This document shows positions 1-6,357 of a DNA stretch of 9,944 nt, piece after piece. The stretch spans positions 1 through 9,944 of the forward strand of contig JAEOUJ010000371.1 of assembly GCA_016839405.1 (NCBI GenBank), read 5' to 3'. Made by a program: the position numbers and the translations under genes. Numbering within the stretch: the first letter of the stretch is position 1; each line of letters starts with the position of its first letter. The notes beneath the pieces are model-generated. The model worked only from the letters and a program-made list of their open reading frames with translations, was not told the DNA's origin and did no database searches. Source of the DNA: Candidatus Gerdarchaeota archaeon (GTDB lineage: Archaea > Asgardarchaeota > Heimdallarchaeia > JABLTI01).

Positions 1-1
1 A

Positions 2-847
2 TTCTTTGAATTTTATCGCCAAATGTTTAATGGAAGGTATGGATTTGGGGGAGATTTCGATTATTTTGGTTTGCATTTGTGGTTTTTGCTGATGCTTCTA
101 ATTATTTCATTAATCACCTTACCTGGAACAGCCTATTTTAGTAAAGATAAGAATCTTATAAGACTTGAAAAATTTACAAATTTCTTGAATAAACCAGGAG
201 TAATTTTTCTATTCCCAATTCCAATTATAATATTTGAATTAATTAATGCCTTAACCGGGGAGCATATCTTTGTTTTTGGTGCTTGGACTGTTATATCATA
301 CCTAATTTATTTCATATATGGCTATTTAATAGCTACAAACATTAAATTCAAAAAAACAATTGAAAAACATGCAATCCCAGCATTAATTGTTTTTATAATC
401 TCTGGTGTTTTTTTGTTCTTTCTTCCAGGTTTAAATATTAATGAAGACATAAAGGGTTTTATCTTTCTATTTATAGCAATTTATTATAGTTGGAGTGTTT
501 TAATTTCTCTCTTCGCTCTTGGTAGTAAGTTTTTAAATCATAATAATAAAGCTAGAAAATTCTTAAATGAACTTGTTATGCCTTTTTATGTTATTCATCA
601 AACCATTATTGTAGTAATAGGTTACTTCATTGTTCAACTGAATATGCATTTTTTTGCTAAATACTTGATTATAATCTTAACATCATTTACTGCATGTATT
701 ATTCTCCTTATACCTATAAAATACCTTAATCCTTTACGAGTTATTTTTGGTATGAGATGGAAGAAGGGATTATTAAAAAGAACTAAAGAAAAAGAAGAGG
801 ATGTAGTCATATTACAAGAAGAAGAAAAAACAACCTCGAATAACTAA
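2..847 (+). CDS. Acyltransferase-3 family membrane protein, C-terminal part (5' end outside window)
   Basis: The reading frame is open to the left edge and an internal ATG at 23 is not the real start: the codons before it read FFEFYRQ, in keeping with the family just before the HLWFL segment (here GLHLWFLLMLLI, shortly after base 75). The visible part has about seven to eight hydrophobic helices. Near the end come PFYVIHQTIIVVIGYF, which is the typical last-but-one helix of acyltransferase-3 proteins, and then a highly charged cytoplasmic tail (KEKEEDVVILQEEEK). Family members move acyl groups (acetyl, succinyl and others) from a cytoplasmic donor onto exported glycans or lipids. The catalytic His region near the N-terminus is not in the window, so the substrate cannot be judged. 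Its stop lies 26 bases from the stop of the convergent hydrolase gene, leaving almost no room for a separate terminator. Confidence 0.8.
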   Translation, partial: FFEFYRQMFNGRYGFGGDFDYFGLHLWFLLMLLIISLITLPGTAYFSKDKNLIRLEKFTNFLNKPGVIFLFPIPIIIFELINALTGEHIFVFGAWTVISYLIYFIYGYLIATNIKFKKTIEKHAIPALIVFIISGVFLFFLPGLNINEDIKGFIFLFIAIYYSWSVLISLFALGSKFLNHNNKARKFLNELVMPFYVIHQTIIVVIGYFIVQLNMHFFAKYLIIILTSFTACIILLIPIKYLNPLRVIFGMRWKKGLLKRTKEKEEDVVILQEEEKTTSNN

Positions 848-873
848 AATTGAATAATTTGTTCCTTATTTCA

Positions 874-1746
874 TTAAAGATATTTCTTAAAGAAATTTAA
901 CATTGGCTCAGGAGTATGATTAAACCAATCATAAGATTCAAGTCTTTTCTTAGTACCTTTAATCCAGTACATCTCCTTTTCAACTTGTAATTCAATGTAA
1001 TACTCTTTTATCCAATCAAGATTAGCCCAAGGATCTCCTTCAGCTTGTACTAAAAGAGTTGGAACAGTAATGTCTTTTACATGTTGCAAACAAGAAGATG
1101 ATAGATCTACACCACCACGTTTCATATTGTACTCATTTGCTCTTTGAGTCATTTTATCTGAGAATCCATAACCCTTAATGAAATCAGTAATAACTATAGG
1201 TTGATTTGCTATGAGAGCTTTAATATTTTTAAAGTTCTGAAGGCCATTTTCAATACCATAAGCATTTGTGGTTGAGACTGCACTCATACAAAAGCTGAGA
1301 AGACCAATTTTACTTTCTTTGTAATCTTTATGTGTTGCAATGAAATTGACAGCTGCAAGAACATCTTTGTATTCTTCAATTCCACCTGCTATCCAGGGAA
1401 TTGATCCTTTGTCACTGTTACCATGATTTCTTAAATCATACATTAATACGGTGTACCCTTCATTTATTAGATGTTTAACAGTATTCAGATACTCTATTTT
1501 CTTGTTATATGGTCTAAGAATTCCCTTCCCTTTTGGAGTATATCCACTCCTACTGCTTTGAATACCGAAGTGTGAAAAAATCACAATTTTGTCAGTTTTA
1601 CCTTTTACTAACCATCCTGATAGAGTAACACCATCACTTGCCTTGAAGGTTACATCTTCATAATCCAATCCAAATTCTTTTGGATTACCAAAAACTGGGG
1701 AATTTCCAGGAGCTGTAACTGAATCTGCGATAAACTTTCTCAGCAT
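874..1746 (-). CDS. Alpha/beta hydrolase with probable Cys nucleophile
   Basis: This 290-residue protein has an alpha/beta-hydrolase layout. Strands and an oxyanion region lie around residues 51-60 (KIVIFSHFG), and the YDLRNHGNSD segment at 103-112 is classic for the family. The nucleophile elbow is at 151-155. It reads SFCMS in place of the usual GxSxG, so the nucleophile appears to be Cys153 with Ser at both glycine positions. Asp238 (QAEGDPW) and His277 (WFNHTPEP) fit the acid and base of the triad. A Cys nucleophile is established for dienelactone hydrolases; the substrate here is unknown, and a thioester or lactone substrate would be a guess. There is no signal peptide, so it is probably cytosolic. 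A GAGGAG ribosome binding site lies 11 bases before the ATG. The upstream gene on the same strand ends 118 bases away, with a palindrome and TATA-like tract between them. Confidence 0.85.
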   Translation of the reverse strand: MLRKFIADSVTAPGNSPVFGNPKEFGLDYEDVTFKASDGVTLSGWLVKGKTDKIVIFSHFGIQSSRSGYTPKGKGILRPYNKKIEYLNTVKHLINEGYTVLMYDLRNHGNSDKGSIPWIAGGIEEYKDVLAAVNFIATHKDYKESKIGLLSFCMSAVSTTNAYGIENGLQNFKNIKALIANQPIVITDFIKGYGFSDKMTQRANEYNMKRGGVDLSSSCLQHVKDITVPTLLVQAEGDPWANLDWIKEYYIELQVEKEMYWIKGTKKRLESYDWFNHTPEPMLNFFKKYL

Positions 1747-1757
1747 GTTTTATTAAT

Positions 1758-1763
1758 CTCCTC
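1758..1763 (-). promoter_or_regulatory. Shine-Dalgarno site of the alpha/beta hydrolase
   Basis: GAGGAG on the minus strand, 11 bases before the ATG at 1746. It supports this start codon. Confidence 0.6.
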
Positions 1764-1772
1764 AAAATAATC

Positions 1773-1785
1773 TACTCATTGAGTA
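1773..1785. promoter_or_regulatory. Possible operator: 13-base perfect palindrome upstream of the hydrolase
   Basis: TACTCA-T-TGAGTA is a perfect inverted repeat with a one-base centre. It sits between the hydrolase ribosome binding site and an AT-rich TATA-like tract (TTATTTTAAAATAA, 1796-1809). If that tract is the TATA box, transcription would start near 1770 and the palindrome would cover the start site, a common place for an archaeal repressor. Short palindromes are frequent in AT-rich DNA, so this is only a candidate. Confidence 0.3.
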
Positions 1786-1864
1786 TTTTAAGTATTTATT
1801 TTAAAATAATTTATCACGATGACTAAATACTAAATGAACCACTTGTAGAAAAATGGCCAATAAA

Positions 1865-2740
1865 TTATTTGGATTTTCTCAAATAAACTGCAATTACTCC
1901 TAAAATGAACAAGGCACTTAATCCTGTAATCCATTCAAAAGAAACTCTTTGAGTACTTTTTAAATTTAATAACACTAATTCTAAAATTTCTTGATCTTCT
2001 TCTCCTTGGAGTCCTCTTTCATAGAATTCATAGATTTTCATTCTATCCAAATAACCCCATGCCAAATTGTAACTAATTTCAAAAATTCTGTCAAGTTTAT
2101 AAGGTTCATCAATCTCAAAAATCATTCCTTCCTCATGAAATTCCCAATTAATGATGAAAATGTCAGTTGTTATTTTTACTTCATAGAATCCACTATCATT
2201 ATTGAATTGATAAATTCCTAGAACATCTATTAAATACTCGAAAAGATTATCTATGCTATCAGTTGAGGAGTCTCTATCAGGAGGTAATAAATAACCAGGA
2301 GTACTAGCAGGAGGAGAATGTCTTCCAGGTCCATCTTCCATTTCTTCAAAAGGATCTACAAAATATTGGATAACATATGGTAGATCACCAATAAATTCAT
2401 CATTTAGGAAATGGTCAGTCCAAGATTGAGTTGTATTTTGCAATGAATCATAATCTGCTAAAGATAATTCATCGGGATCTGTTTTTACGATTAATTTAAT
2501 CTTATCTCCCTCTTCAACAAAAATACCCTCTTTTATTTCCCATACAAAATCATCTTCCTTTTTAAATTTAGCAACGTCCCATACTAATTCTTCTCCAGGA
2601 ACAATAAAATCTGAATAAGTATAAGTTGCACCATTATTGATAACTTGATTAAGATTTGCATTACTAATTGTAAAAGATAAAAAGGAAAATATAATCAATG
2701 CAAAGAGAATCTTTTGTCTAACACGCATTTTACATCTCAT
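1865..2740 (-). CDS. Secreted, C-terminally membrane-anchored surface protein of Asgard type, function unknown
   Basis: The 291-residue protein starts with a signal peptide: a basic MRCKMRVRQK and a hydrophobic core at about 11-28 (ILFALIIFSFLSFTISNA). It ends with one membrane helix at about 270-287 (WITGLSALFILGVIAVYL) and the basic tail RKSK. The extracellular part opens with GATYTYSDF...ELVWDVAKFK (37-60), a pattern I associate with large families of uncharacterised Asgard membrane-anchored proteins. It is acidic, with a Pro-rich linker at about 138-155. The 223-240 segment (SYNLAWGYLDRMKIYEFY) resembles a beta-hairpin repeat of such proteins. The C-terminus recalls CTERM-type anchors, but no definite sorting motif is seen. 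Met5 is an alternative start with GAGATG seven bases before it; Met1 has no clear ribosome binding site. No enzymatic motif was found. It may form an operon with the hydrolase 118 bases downstream. Confidence 0.75.
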   Translation of the reverse strand: MRCKMRVRQKILFALIIFSFLSFTISNANLNQVINNGATYTYSDFIVPGEELVWDVAKFKKEDDFVWEIKEGIFVEEGDKIKLIVKTDPDELSLADYDSLQNTTQSWTDHFLNDEFIGDLPYVIQYFVDPFEEMEDGPGRHSPPASTPGYLLPPDRDSSTDSIDNLFEYLIDVLGIYQFNNDSGFYEVKITTDIFIINWEFHEEGMIFEIDEPYKLDRIFEISYNLAWGYLDRMKIYEFYERGLQGEEDQEILELVLLNLKSTQRVSFEWITGLSALFILGVIAVYLRKSK

Positions 2741-3032
2741 ACCATTATAGCTAGATTATTAATATTAGTTATCATCAGATTTTGCTTCTTCAGGTGTAAA
2801 TAATTTCTTTTATAATTCAATTTCTATACCTTATTCTATTGTGGGAAATCGCAATGGAAAACTATCAAAGTAATGTTGTAATCGTTTATAAACATCTGAA
2901 GTCAATCCCACCAACTCTAAAAGTAAGTGATTAATGCTCTTTACTATCAAAATTTATTCTTTAATTGTAGATAGAATGGCTTGAATAATCTTTTTAAATT
3001 TTCATAAGTTTGCTCCATTCAGGGATCAGTTA
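2741..3032. other. Divergent intergenic region, 292 bases
   Basis: This gap separates two outward-facing genes and must hold the promoter of each. I see no strong TATA or ribosome binding site for the leftward gene. Before the rightward gene at 3033, AGGGATC lies about eight bases before the ATG and could be a weak ribosome binding site. A 26-codon frame starting with ATG (2854-2934, +) reads MENYQSNVVIVYKHLKSIPP and then six more residues. Its frame stays open upstream to 2800 without another start. It may be a remnant of a lost gene, but nothing in it is recognisable. Confidence 0.4.
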
Positions 3033-3356
3033 ATGAAAAATAAGATAGAGGAAATAACATATCAGATAATTAATTCTGATCCAGATCCAGTTATTAAATT
3101 CCTTTTATTACGGGATGTTTTACAGATATCACAACAAGATAACGAGCTAATCAGTGTTGGAAAAAAACTCAATGAAAATAAGTGGGTAAAATTACTGCAA
3201 GCTGAGCAATGGGCTGATGGAAGTTGGGGACGGTTCCATTCTCAAGATTTTAAACTTAAACAAAAAATACCTACTACTGAATATGGTGTACGTTATACTA
3301 ACCAATTCTTTATAATTTTAATCATGTTATCAAAACCTTTCACTTATATTCAATAG
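3033..3356 (+). pseudogene. 3'-truncated remnant of a cyclase-repeat-like (prenyltransferase/squalene-cyclase fold) protein
   Basis: The 107 codons begin like the N-terminus of an uncharacterised family related to prenyltransferase/squalene-cyclase repeats: DPDPVIKFLLLRDVL (16-30), then WVKLLQAEQWADGSWGRFHS (51-70) and KQKIPTTEYGVR (76-87). The QxxxGSWG segment is the typical repeat motif of that fold. In the members I recall, GVxRAL is followed by roughly 50 to 200 further residues of helical repeats. Here the similarity stops at about residue 86 and is replaced by an unrelated hydrophobic tail (NQFFIILIMLSKPFTYIQ) and a stop. The other two forward frames after this point give no continuation. 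The gene therefore looks cut by a deletion rather than frameshifted. A short functional protein cannot be ruled out, as the remaining frame has no internal stop. Confidence 0.6.
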
Positions 3357-3439
3357 TGTAATTAAAGCAATTGTTACCTTTGTTTAGAAAAGTAACCCTT
3401 TAGGTTTGAATAATTAATATTGTAAGTTTGGTAGTGAAT

Positions 3440-3474
3440 AAAAAAATTCAAGGGAATTTAATTGTTATTCCCTT
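3440..3474 (-). terminator. Hairpin plus T-run terminator of the GNAT-like gene
   Basis: On the minus strand an 8-bp perfect stem, AAGGGAAT/ATTCCCTT with a nine-base loop (3450-3474), is followed after three bases by seven T residues (3440-3446). It begins eight bases after the stop of the gene ending at 3483, which is the right place for its terminator. Confidence 0.65.
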
Positions 3475-3482
3475 TGATAATA

Positions 3483-4379
3483 CTAAAGAATTTTCTTACA
3501 ATGTTTGATTTCTATCAATTCTAAACCATATTCCCTATACAATTCATCAGTTCCTTCAATTGCATAAGGCACATATAAATGGTTCACAGAAGCATTGCTT
3601 TTCTTAATGATTTTCAATAATGATTTAAATAGATCATCAAATTCTTTTTTCATTGATTTGCTTTTTACTTTTACATGATTAATTATGCATAAATCATTTT
3701 CTTCTGGAAAAACAAGTACTACCCCATGAGCAATAATTTTCCCACCTTTTCTAATAACAAGATGAGTTGTGTAGCGTTCTCTATCAATTGTTCCAAAAAT
3801 ATACTTAATGAATGAATCATTTACATTAATTTCCTTTAAAAACTCTTCAAGTTCTTGTGGATTGTTTTTATGGTCATATTCTTCAATTGGGAAGTCTGAT
3901 TTAAAATTCTCAACATCAAATTTATCTAAATCTATCAATGCTCTCCTATATTCATTGCTATATTCAAATTCGAAACCATAATCTTTAACAAAAGATTCCA
4001 TTTGATCCTTTATTTTACTATTTAATTCAACTCTAGTCCTAAGAATATTGGCACCTTTCTCTTTGAGAACGGATAATGTTTTTTCCATTAACATTTTCTC
4101 TATTTCTTTATCTTTACTAGGAATTTTTGGAAATTGCATAGATGCTTCTTTTATCCCATCAATTTCTCTATCAACAGCACTAATAACATAACCAACCATT
4201 TCATCGCCTTTAAATGCATAATGTCGAGTTTCAGGCGTAAAATTTTCATTTGATTCGTACATTCGTTTTATTACTGATAATGGTATTTGTCCCGTTGAAA
4301 CCCAATCTTTTGTTGCTTCATAACCTAACCTTACTTGATCTTCAAGATATTCTTCTTTGTAATTTCTTATTTCAATCAA
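3483..4379 (-). CDS. Tandem GNAT-type acetyltransferase-like protein with degenerate CoA loops
   Basis: I place the start at the TTG at 4379 (298 residues), not at the upstream ATG at 4427. AAGGAG lies 10 bases before the TTG, and the family-like beginning (IEIRNYKEEYLEDQVRL) follows directly. From the TTG, a first GNAT-like unit covers about residues 1-150: strands HYAFKGDEMVGYVISAV at 53-69, ending in YGFEFEYSNEYRRALID at 134-150. A second covers about 165-298: HLVIRKGGKIIAHGVVLVF at 206-224, ending in YGLELIEIKHC. This tandem layout is known from mycothiol-synthase-like proteins. The acetyl-CoA pyrophosphate loop (Q/R-x-x-G-x-G/A) is not recognisable in either unit; the matching places read KIPSKDKEIE and KVKSKSMKKE. 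Catalytic activity is therefore uncertain. It is cytosolic, and the acceptor is unknown. Confidence 0.65.
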   Translation of the reverse strand: MIEIRNYKEEYLEDQVRLGYEATKDWVSTGQIPLSVIKRMYESNENFTPETRHYAFKGDEMVGYVISAVDREIDGIKEASMQFPKIPSKDKEIEKMLMEKTLSVLKEKGANILRTRVELNSKIKDQMESFVKDYGFEFEYSNEYRRALIDLDKFDVENFKSDFPIEEYDHKNNPQELEEFLKEINVNDSFIKYIFGTIDRERYTTHLVIRKGGKIIAHGVVLVFPEENDLCIINHVKVKSKSMKKEFDDLFKSLLKIIKKSNASVNHLYVPYAIEGTDELYREYGLELIEIKHCKKIL

Positions 4380-4389
4380 AATGTTATAA

Positions 4390-4395
4390 CTCCTT
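4390..4395 (-). promoter_or_regulatory. Shine-Dalgarno site deciding the TTG start of the GNAT-like gene
   Basis: AAGGAG on the minus strand lies 10 bases before the TTG at 4379 and inside the longer ATG-started frame. It argues that the 16 codons upstream of the TTG are 5' leader. Confidence 0.6.
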
Positions 4396-4428
4396 AAAAA
4401 AGCGTATTGGGTTAAATAAAATACCATT

Positions 4429-4443
4429 CAAATTTAAATTTAA
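4429..4443 (-). promoter_or_regulatory. Candidate TATA box of the GNAT-like gene
   Basis: TTAAATTTAAATTTG on the minus strand. A start of transcription about 25 bases downstream, near 4405, would give a short leader that contains the AAGGAG site and the TTG start. The call rests on base composition and spacing only. Confidence 0.3.
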
Positions 4444-4511
4444 CGATTCAAATGATAATTGAATGATGAATTTTTAAAAATACCATTTTTAAATTTTAAA
4501 ATGAATTATTT

Positions 4512-4552
4512 AATTAAAAAAGGATTGAAGGTTAAATTCTATTTACCTTCAA
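4512..4552 (-). terminator. Hairpin plus T-run terminator of the DUF4412-like/NTF2-like gene
   Basis: On the minus strand TTGAAGGT pairs with ACCTTCAA and the stem continues through AAAT/ATTT after one bulged base, closing on a three-base loop (4525-4552). ATCC and a T6 run follow. The hairpin starts about 12 bases after the stop of the gene ending at 4565. Confidence 0.65.
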
Positions 4553-4564
4553 ATATTTTTTAGA

Positions 4565-5875
4565 TTATTCTTGATCAGCATCAAATAAACGAACTGCAGG
4601 AAAACCATATCCTGGCCATGAATAATGAAGTTGATTAATTTTCCATTTATCATCCACTTTTTTTAGATTAAAAGTACATCTTACTGGCCAATAAAATACT
4701 TCTCCTCTTTCATATTGAACTAAAATCATACTTGCATCATGGATTATTTCATAAAGAGCTCTTTTGGTATCCCAATCGGTTTTAGTATATTCCTTTATAC
4801 GTGCTAAAGAACGTTTTCGACTTGCTTCTGAGCTACGAGATTCATGATCTGTAGCTTTCCTGGTAACTAATCCTAAAACCACAACCCAAGCAAATTGACC
4901 TTTAAAATCAATTTCAATATCTGCTTCTTCTATATATAGCTGCAAATTCCATCGATTGTAATAGTCATTAGCATAAATTTCTTTTGCAACGTGAATTCCT
5001 TTACGCCATTCGAATTCTCCAGGAAATGTACTAACTGTTCCAATGATGTAGATATCTTCTGTAAAATTTTGGTTAATCCACTCATCCAACTTGTCAATGT
5101 TTCGATTTAGATACCAATTTTGATGGTTATGTAAAAACTGAATGATTTCTTTTTGTTCAGCGGAATATTCATTTAAAGGAGCTAATTCTTGGGTATATAA
5201 TTCTTGATAAGATATTTTTTCCTTAAGAGTGAAGTTATTAGGAATATTGCTAATATCAATTGGTAAATTTTTTTCTTTGATTTCCTTAACCGTTTTAGTT
5301 ATACGTAATTCTTTCCCTCTAATCATTTGAACAATTTCTTCATAAATAGGAAAACCAAATTTCTCATCCAATTTTTCATGGAATAAATCATCAAAATTAG
5401 AAAATTGAAATCTTCTAACTATCGCCATTAATTGATAATAATTCTTGAGATTAAAGGGAACGTTATTTGTTATCCATTGCTTAACAGTTGTGTGATTTAT
5501 ATCATCAGCAACTATTAACAATTCCTCACATTCCCAATTATTGATTTTTTTTGATTGATTTGTTTTGCTTATTTCCCCTTTATCACGAGGATTGTTCTTA
5601 TATTGTAATCTAGCAACTTTATTCAAACATTGGGGTAAATCTAGAGGAAGTGAAAAATCAGTATAGATCTTTAATTTAGGATTTATGAAAAGTAATTTGT
5701 TATCTACTAGATTTACAATAATCCATTTTTTTGTAGTCATTTGAATAAAGAAATTATCGCTTATCCAAAGCTCTTCTTGTTCTTTAGATTCCGGTATTTT
5801 TTCATTAAATCTATCATGAGCATGTATATGTGTTTCTAGAAATATATGATAAAATTTTTCATTTTTAATATTCAT
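4565..5875 (-). CDS. Two-domain protein: DUF4412-like N-terminal domain and SnoaL/NTF2-like C-terminal domain
   Basis: The frame opens at an ATG at 5914 (449 residues), but I prefer the ATG at 5875 (436 residues): the domain begins directly there (NIKNEKFYHIFLETHIHAHD), and TTATATTG lies about 26-34 bases upstream. In 449 numbering, residues 45-235 resemble the DUF4412/LolA-like fold: ELWISDNFFIQM, KLKIYTDFSLPLD, INNWECEELLI, VKQWITNNVPFN, KFGFPIYEEIVQM, and a final VKEIKEKNLPIDISNIPNNF. Residues 255-440 look like a SnoaL_3/NTF2-like domain: long first helix, FEWRKGIHVAKEI, the Gln-Phe-Ala-Trp strand (340-343), and the ending WKINQLHYSWPGYGFPAVRL. DUF4412 proteins are normally exported, yet no signal peptide is visible here. 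NTF2-like domains bind small ligands or dimerise, and no catalytic residue set can be named. The gene stands alone with its own terminator. Confidence 0.65.
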   Translation of the reverse strand: MNIKNEKFYHIFLETHIHAHDRFNEKIPESKEQEELWISDNFFIQMTTKKWIIVNLVDNKLLFINPKLKIYTDFSLPLDLPQCLNKVARLQYKNNPRDKGEISKTNQSKKINNWECEELLIVADDINHTTVKQWITNNVPFNLKNYYQLMAIVRRFQFSNFDDLFHEKLDEKFGFPIYEEIVQMIRGKELRITKTVKEIKEKNLPIDISNIPNNFTLKEKISYQELYTQELAPLNEYSAEQKEIIQFLHNHQNWYLNRNIDKLDEWINQNFTEDIYIIGTVSTFPGEFEWRKGIHVAKEIYANDYYNRWNLQLYIEEADIEIDFKGQFAWVVVLGLVTRKATDHESRSSEASRKRSLARIKEYTKTDWDTKRALYEIIHDASMILVQYERGEVFYWPVRCTFNLKKVDDKWKINQLHYSWPGYGFPAVRLFDADQE

Positions 5876-5900
5876 TTGACTCAAAGAAAACAATATATCG

Positions 5901-5910
5901 CAATATAAGA
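5901..5910 (-). promoter_or_regulatory. Candidate TATA box of the DUF4412-like/NTF2-like gene
   Basis: TCTTATATTG on the minus strand lies 26-35 bases before the ATG at 5875. This spacing suits a leaderless or nearly leaderless archaeal transcript and favours that ATG over the one at 5914, which lies upstream of the box. It is supported by spacing only. Confidence 0.35.
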
Positions 5911-5954
5911 ACATTTAGAAAAAATTGGAAAATCATAAAATCTAAAGTAATAAC

Positions 5955-5964
5955 TTTTAAAGTA
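5955..5964 (+). promoter_or_regulatory. Candidate TATA box of the TusA-like gene
   Basis: TTTTAAAGTA lies about 25-34 bases before the ATG at 5989. There is no ribosome binding site before that ATG, so a leaderless transcript is plausible. Low certainty in this AT-rich stretch. Confidence 0.3.
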
Positions 5965-5988
5965 AATGAAATAATTAAATCAATAACA

Positions 5989-6246
5989 ATGCCCGATAAA
6001 GAAGTGAAATTTGATTTATATATAAATACCAAGGGACTTCCTTGTCCAATCCCTTCAATGCGTGTTAGATTGAACATACGTAAAGTTCCAATGGGTGGAA
6101 TACTTAAAGTTAGTTCAGATACTCCACATTCTCAAAATAGTATTCCTAGATTTTGTAGAAACTTTGGGCATAAAATAATTTCTAGAAAGGAATTAGATGA
6201 TGGAACTGTTATTTATTATATTCAAAGAAAGGGATCGAAATTATAA
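5989..6246 (+). CDS. TusA/SirA-like sulfur carrier protein
   Basis: At 85 residues this has the normal size of the TusA family. The signature is complete. KGLPCPIPSMRVRLNIRKV (15-33) holds the CPxP motif with the persulfide-carrying Cys19. GGILKVSSDTPHSQNSIPRF (36-55) matches the 'G..L.V.TDp.a..dIp.fc' segment, and GHKII then IYYIQRK form the last strands. Cys56 is a second cysteine near the position where many archaeal members have one. TusA proteins accept sulfane sulfur from a desulfurase or rhodanese and pass it to tRNA thiolation, molybdenum cofactor or dissimilatory sulfur pathways. The frame is open upstream without another ATG; the start at 5989 gives the family length. A rhodanese gene lies 1.2 kb away, and a truncated copy of this gene follows at 7240. 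Which pathway it serves cannot be told. Confidence 0.85.
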   Translation: MPDKEVKFDLYINTKGLPCPIPSMRVRLNIRKVPMGGILKVSSDTPHSQNSIPRFCRNFGHKIISRKELDDGTVIYYIQRKGSKL

Positions 6247-6272
6247 GTCTAGAACATTTTATTACCATTATA
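6104..6272 (+). repeat. Imperfect direct repeat, copy A (3' half of the TusA-like gene)
   Basis: This stretch recurs without gaps 1128 bases downstream at 7232-7400. Over the 135 coding bases shared with copy B I count nine mismatches (about 93% identity). Similarity runs about 26 bases past the stop codon and starts a few bases before codon 42. Confidence 0.9.
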
Positions 6273-6290
6273 GTTCTTAATAATCTTGCT

Positions 6291-6304
6291 GAGATATCTT
6301 TTTT
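6291..6304 (+). terminator. Possible poly-T terminator of the TusA-like gene
   Basis: A T6 run (6299-6304) follows a small AGATATCT palindrome about 45 bases after the stop. Archaeal termination can use a T-run alone. Weak evidence. Confidence 0.3.
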
Positions 6305-6342
6305 AATTATCAAGACTTTTTAGTATAACTTATAACTAGCTT

Positions 6343-6350
6343 AAAGGAGG
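6343..6350 (+). promoter_or_regulatory. Strong Shine-Dalgarno site deciding the TTG start of the Sensor-type gene
   Basis: AAAGGAGG lies seven bases before the TTG at 6358. It is the strongest ribosome binding site in the window and shows that this organism uses TTG starts. Confidence 0.75.
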
Positions 6351-6357
6351 ATTTATT

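Noticed and set aside
848..873. Shared bidirectional terminator between the convergent genes at 847 and 874
   Set aside because: The 26-base gap has no clear stem-loop or T-run on either strand.
1991..2221. Plus-strand frame of 76 codons inside the surface-protein gene
   Set aside because: It lies wholly antisense to a well-supported gene and its product resembles no family.
2854..2934. 26-codon plus-strand frame in the divergent intergenic region
   Set aside because: It has no ribosome binding site and no recognisable motif. It could be a remnant but cannot be supported as a gene.
3033..3356. Insertion-sequence-mediated truncation of the cyclase-like gene
   Set aside because: No transposase, terminal inverted repeats or target duplication were found near the break at about 3290.
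4250..4462. Plus-strand frame of 70 codons across the start of the GNAT-like gene
   Set aside because: It is antisense to the coding region, with no ribosome binding site and low-complexity Leu-rich translation.
5865..6077. Minus-strand frame of 70 codons overlapping the start of the TusA-like gene
   Set aside because: It is antisense to the CPxP region of a clear TusA-like gene and overlaps the promoter area of the leftward gene.
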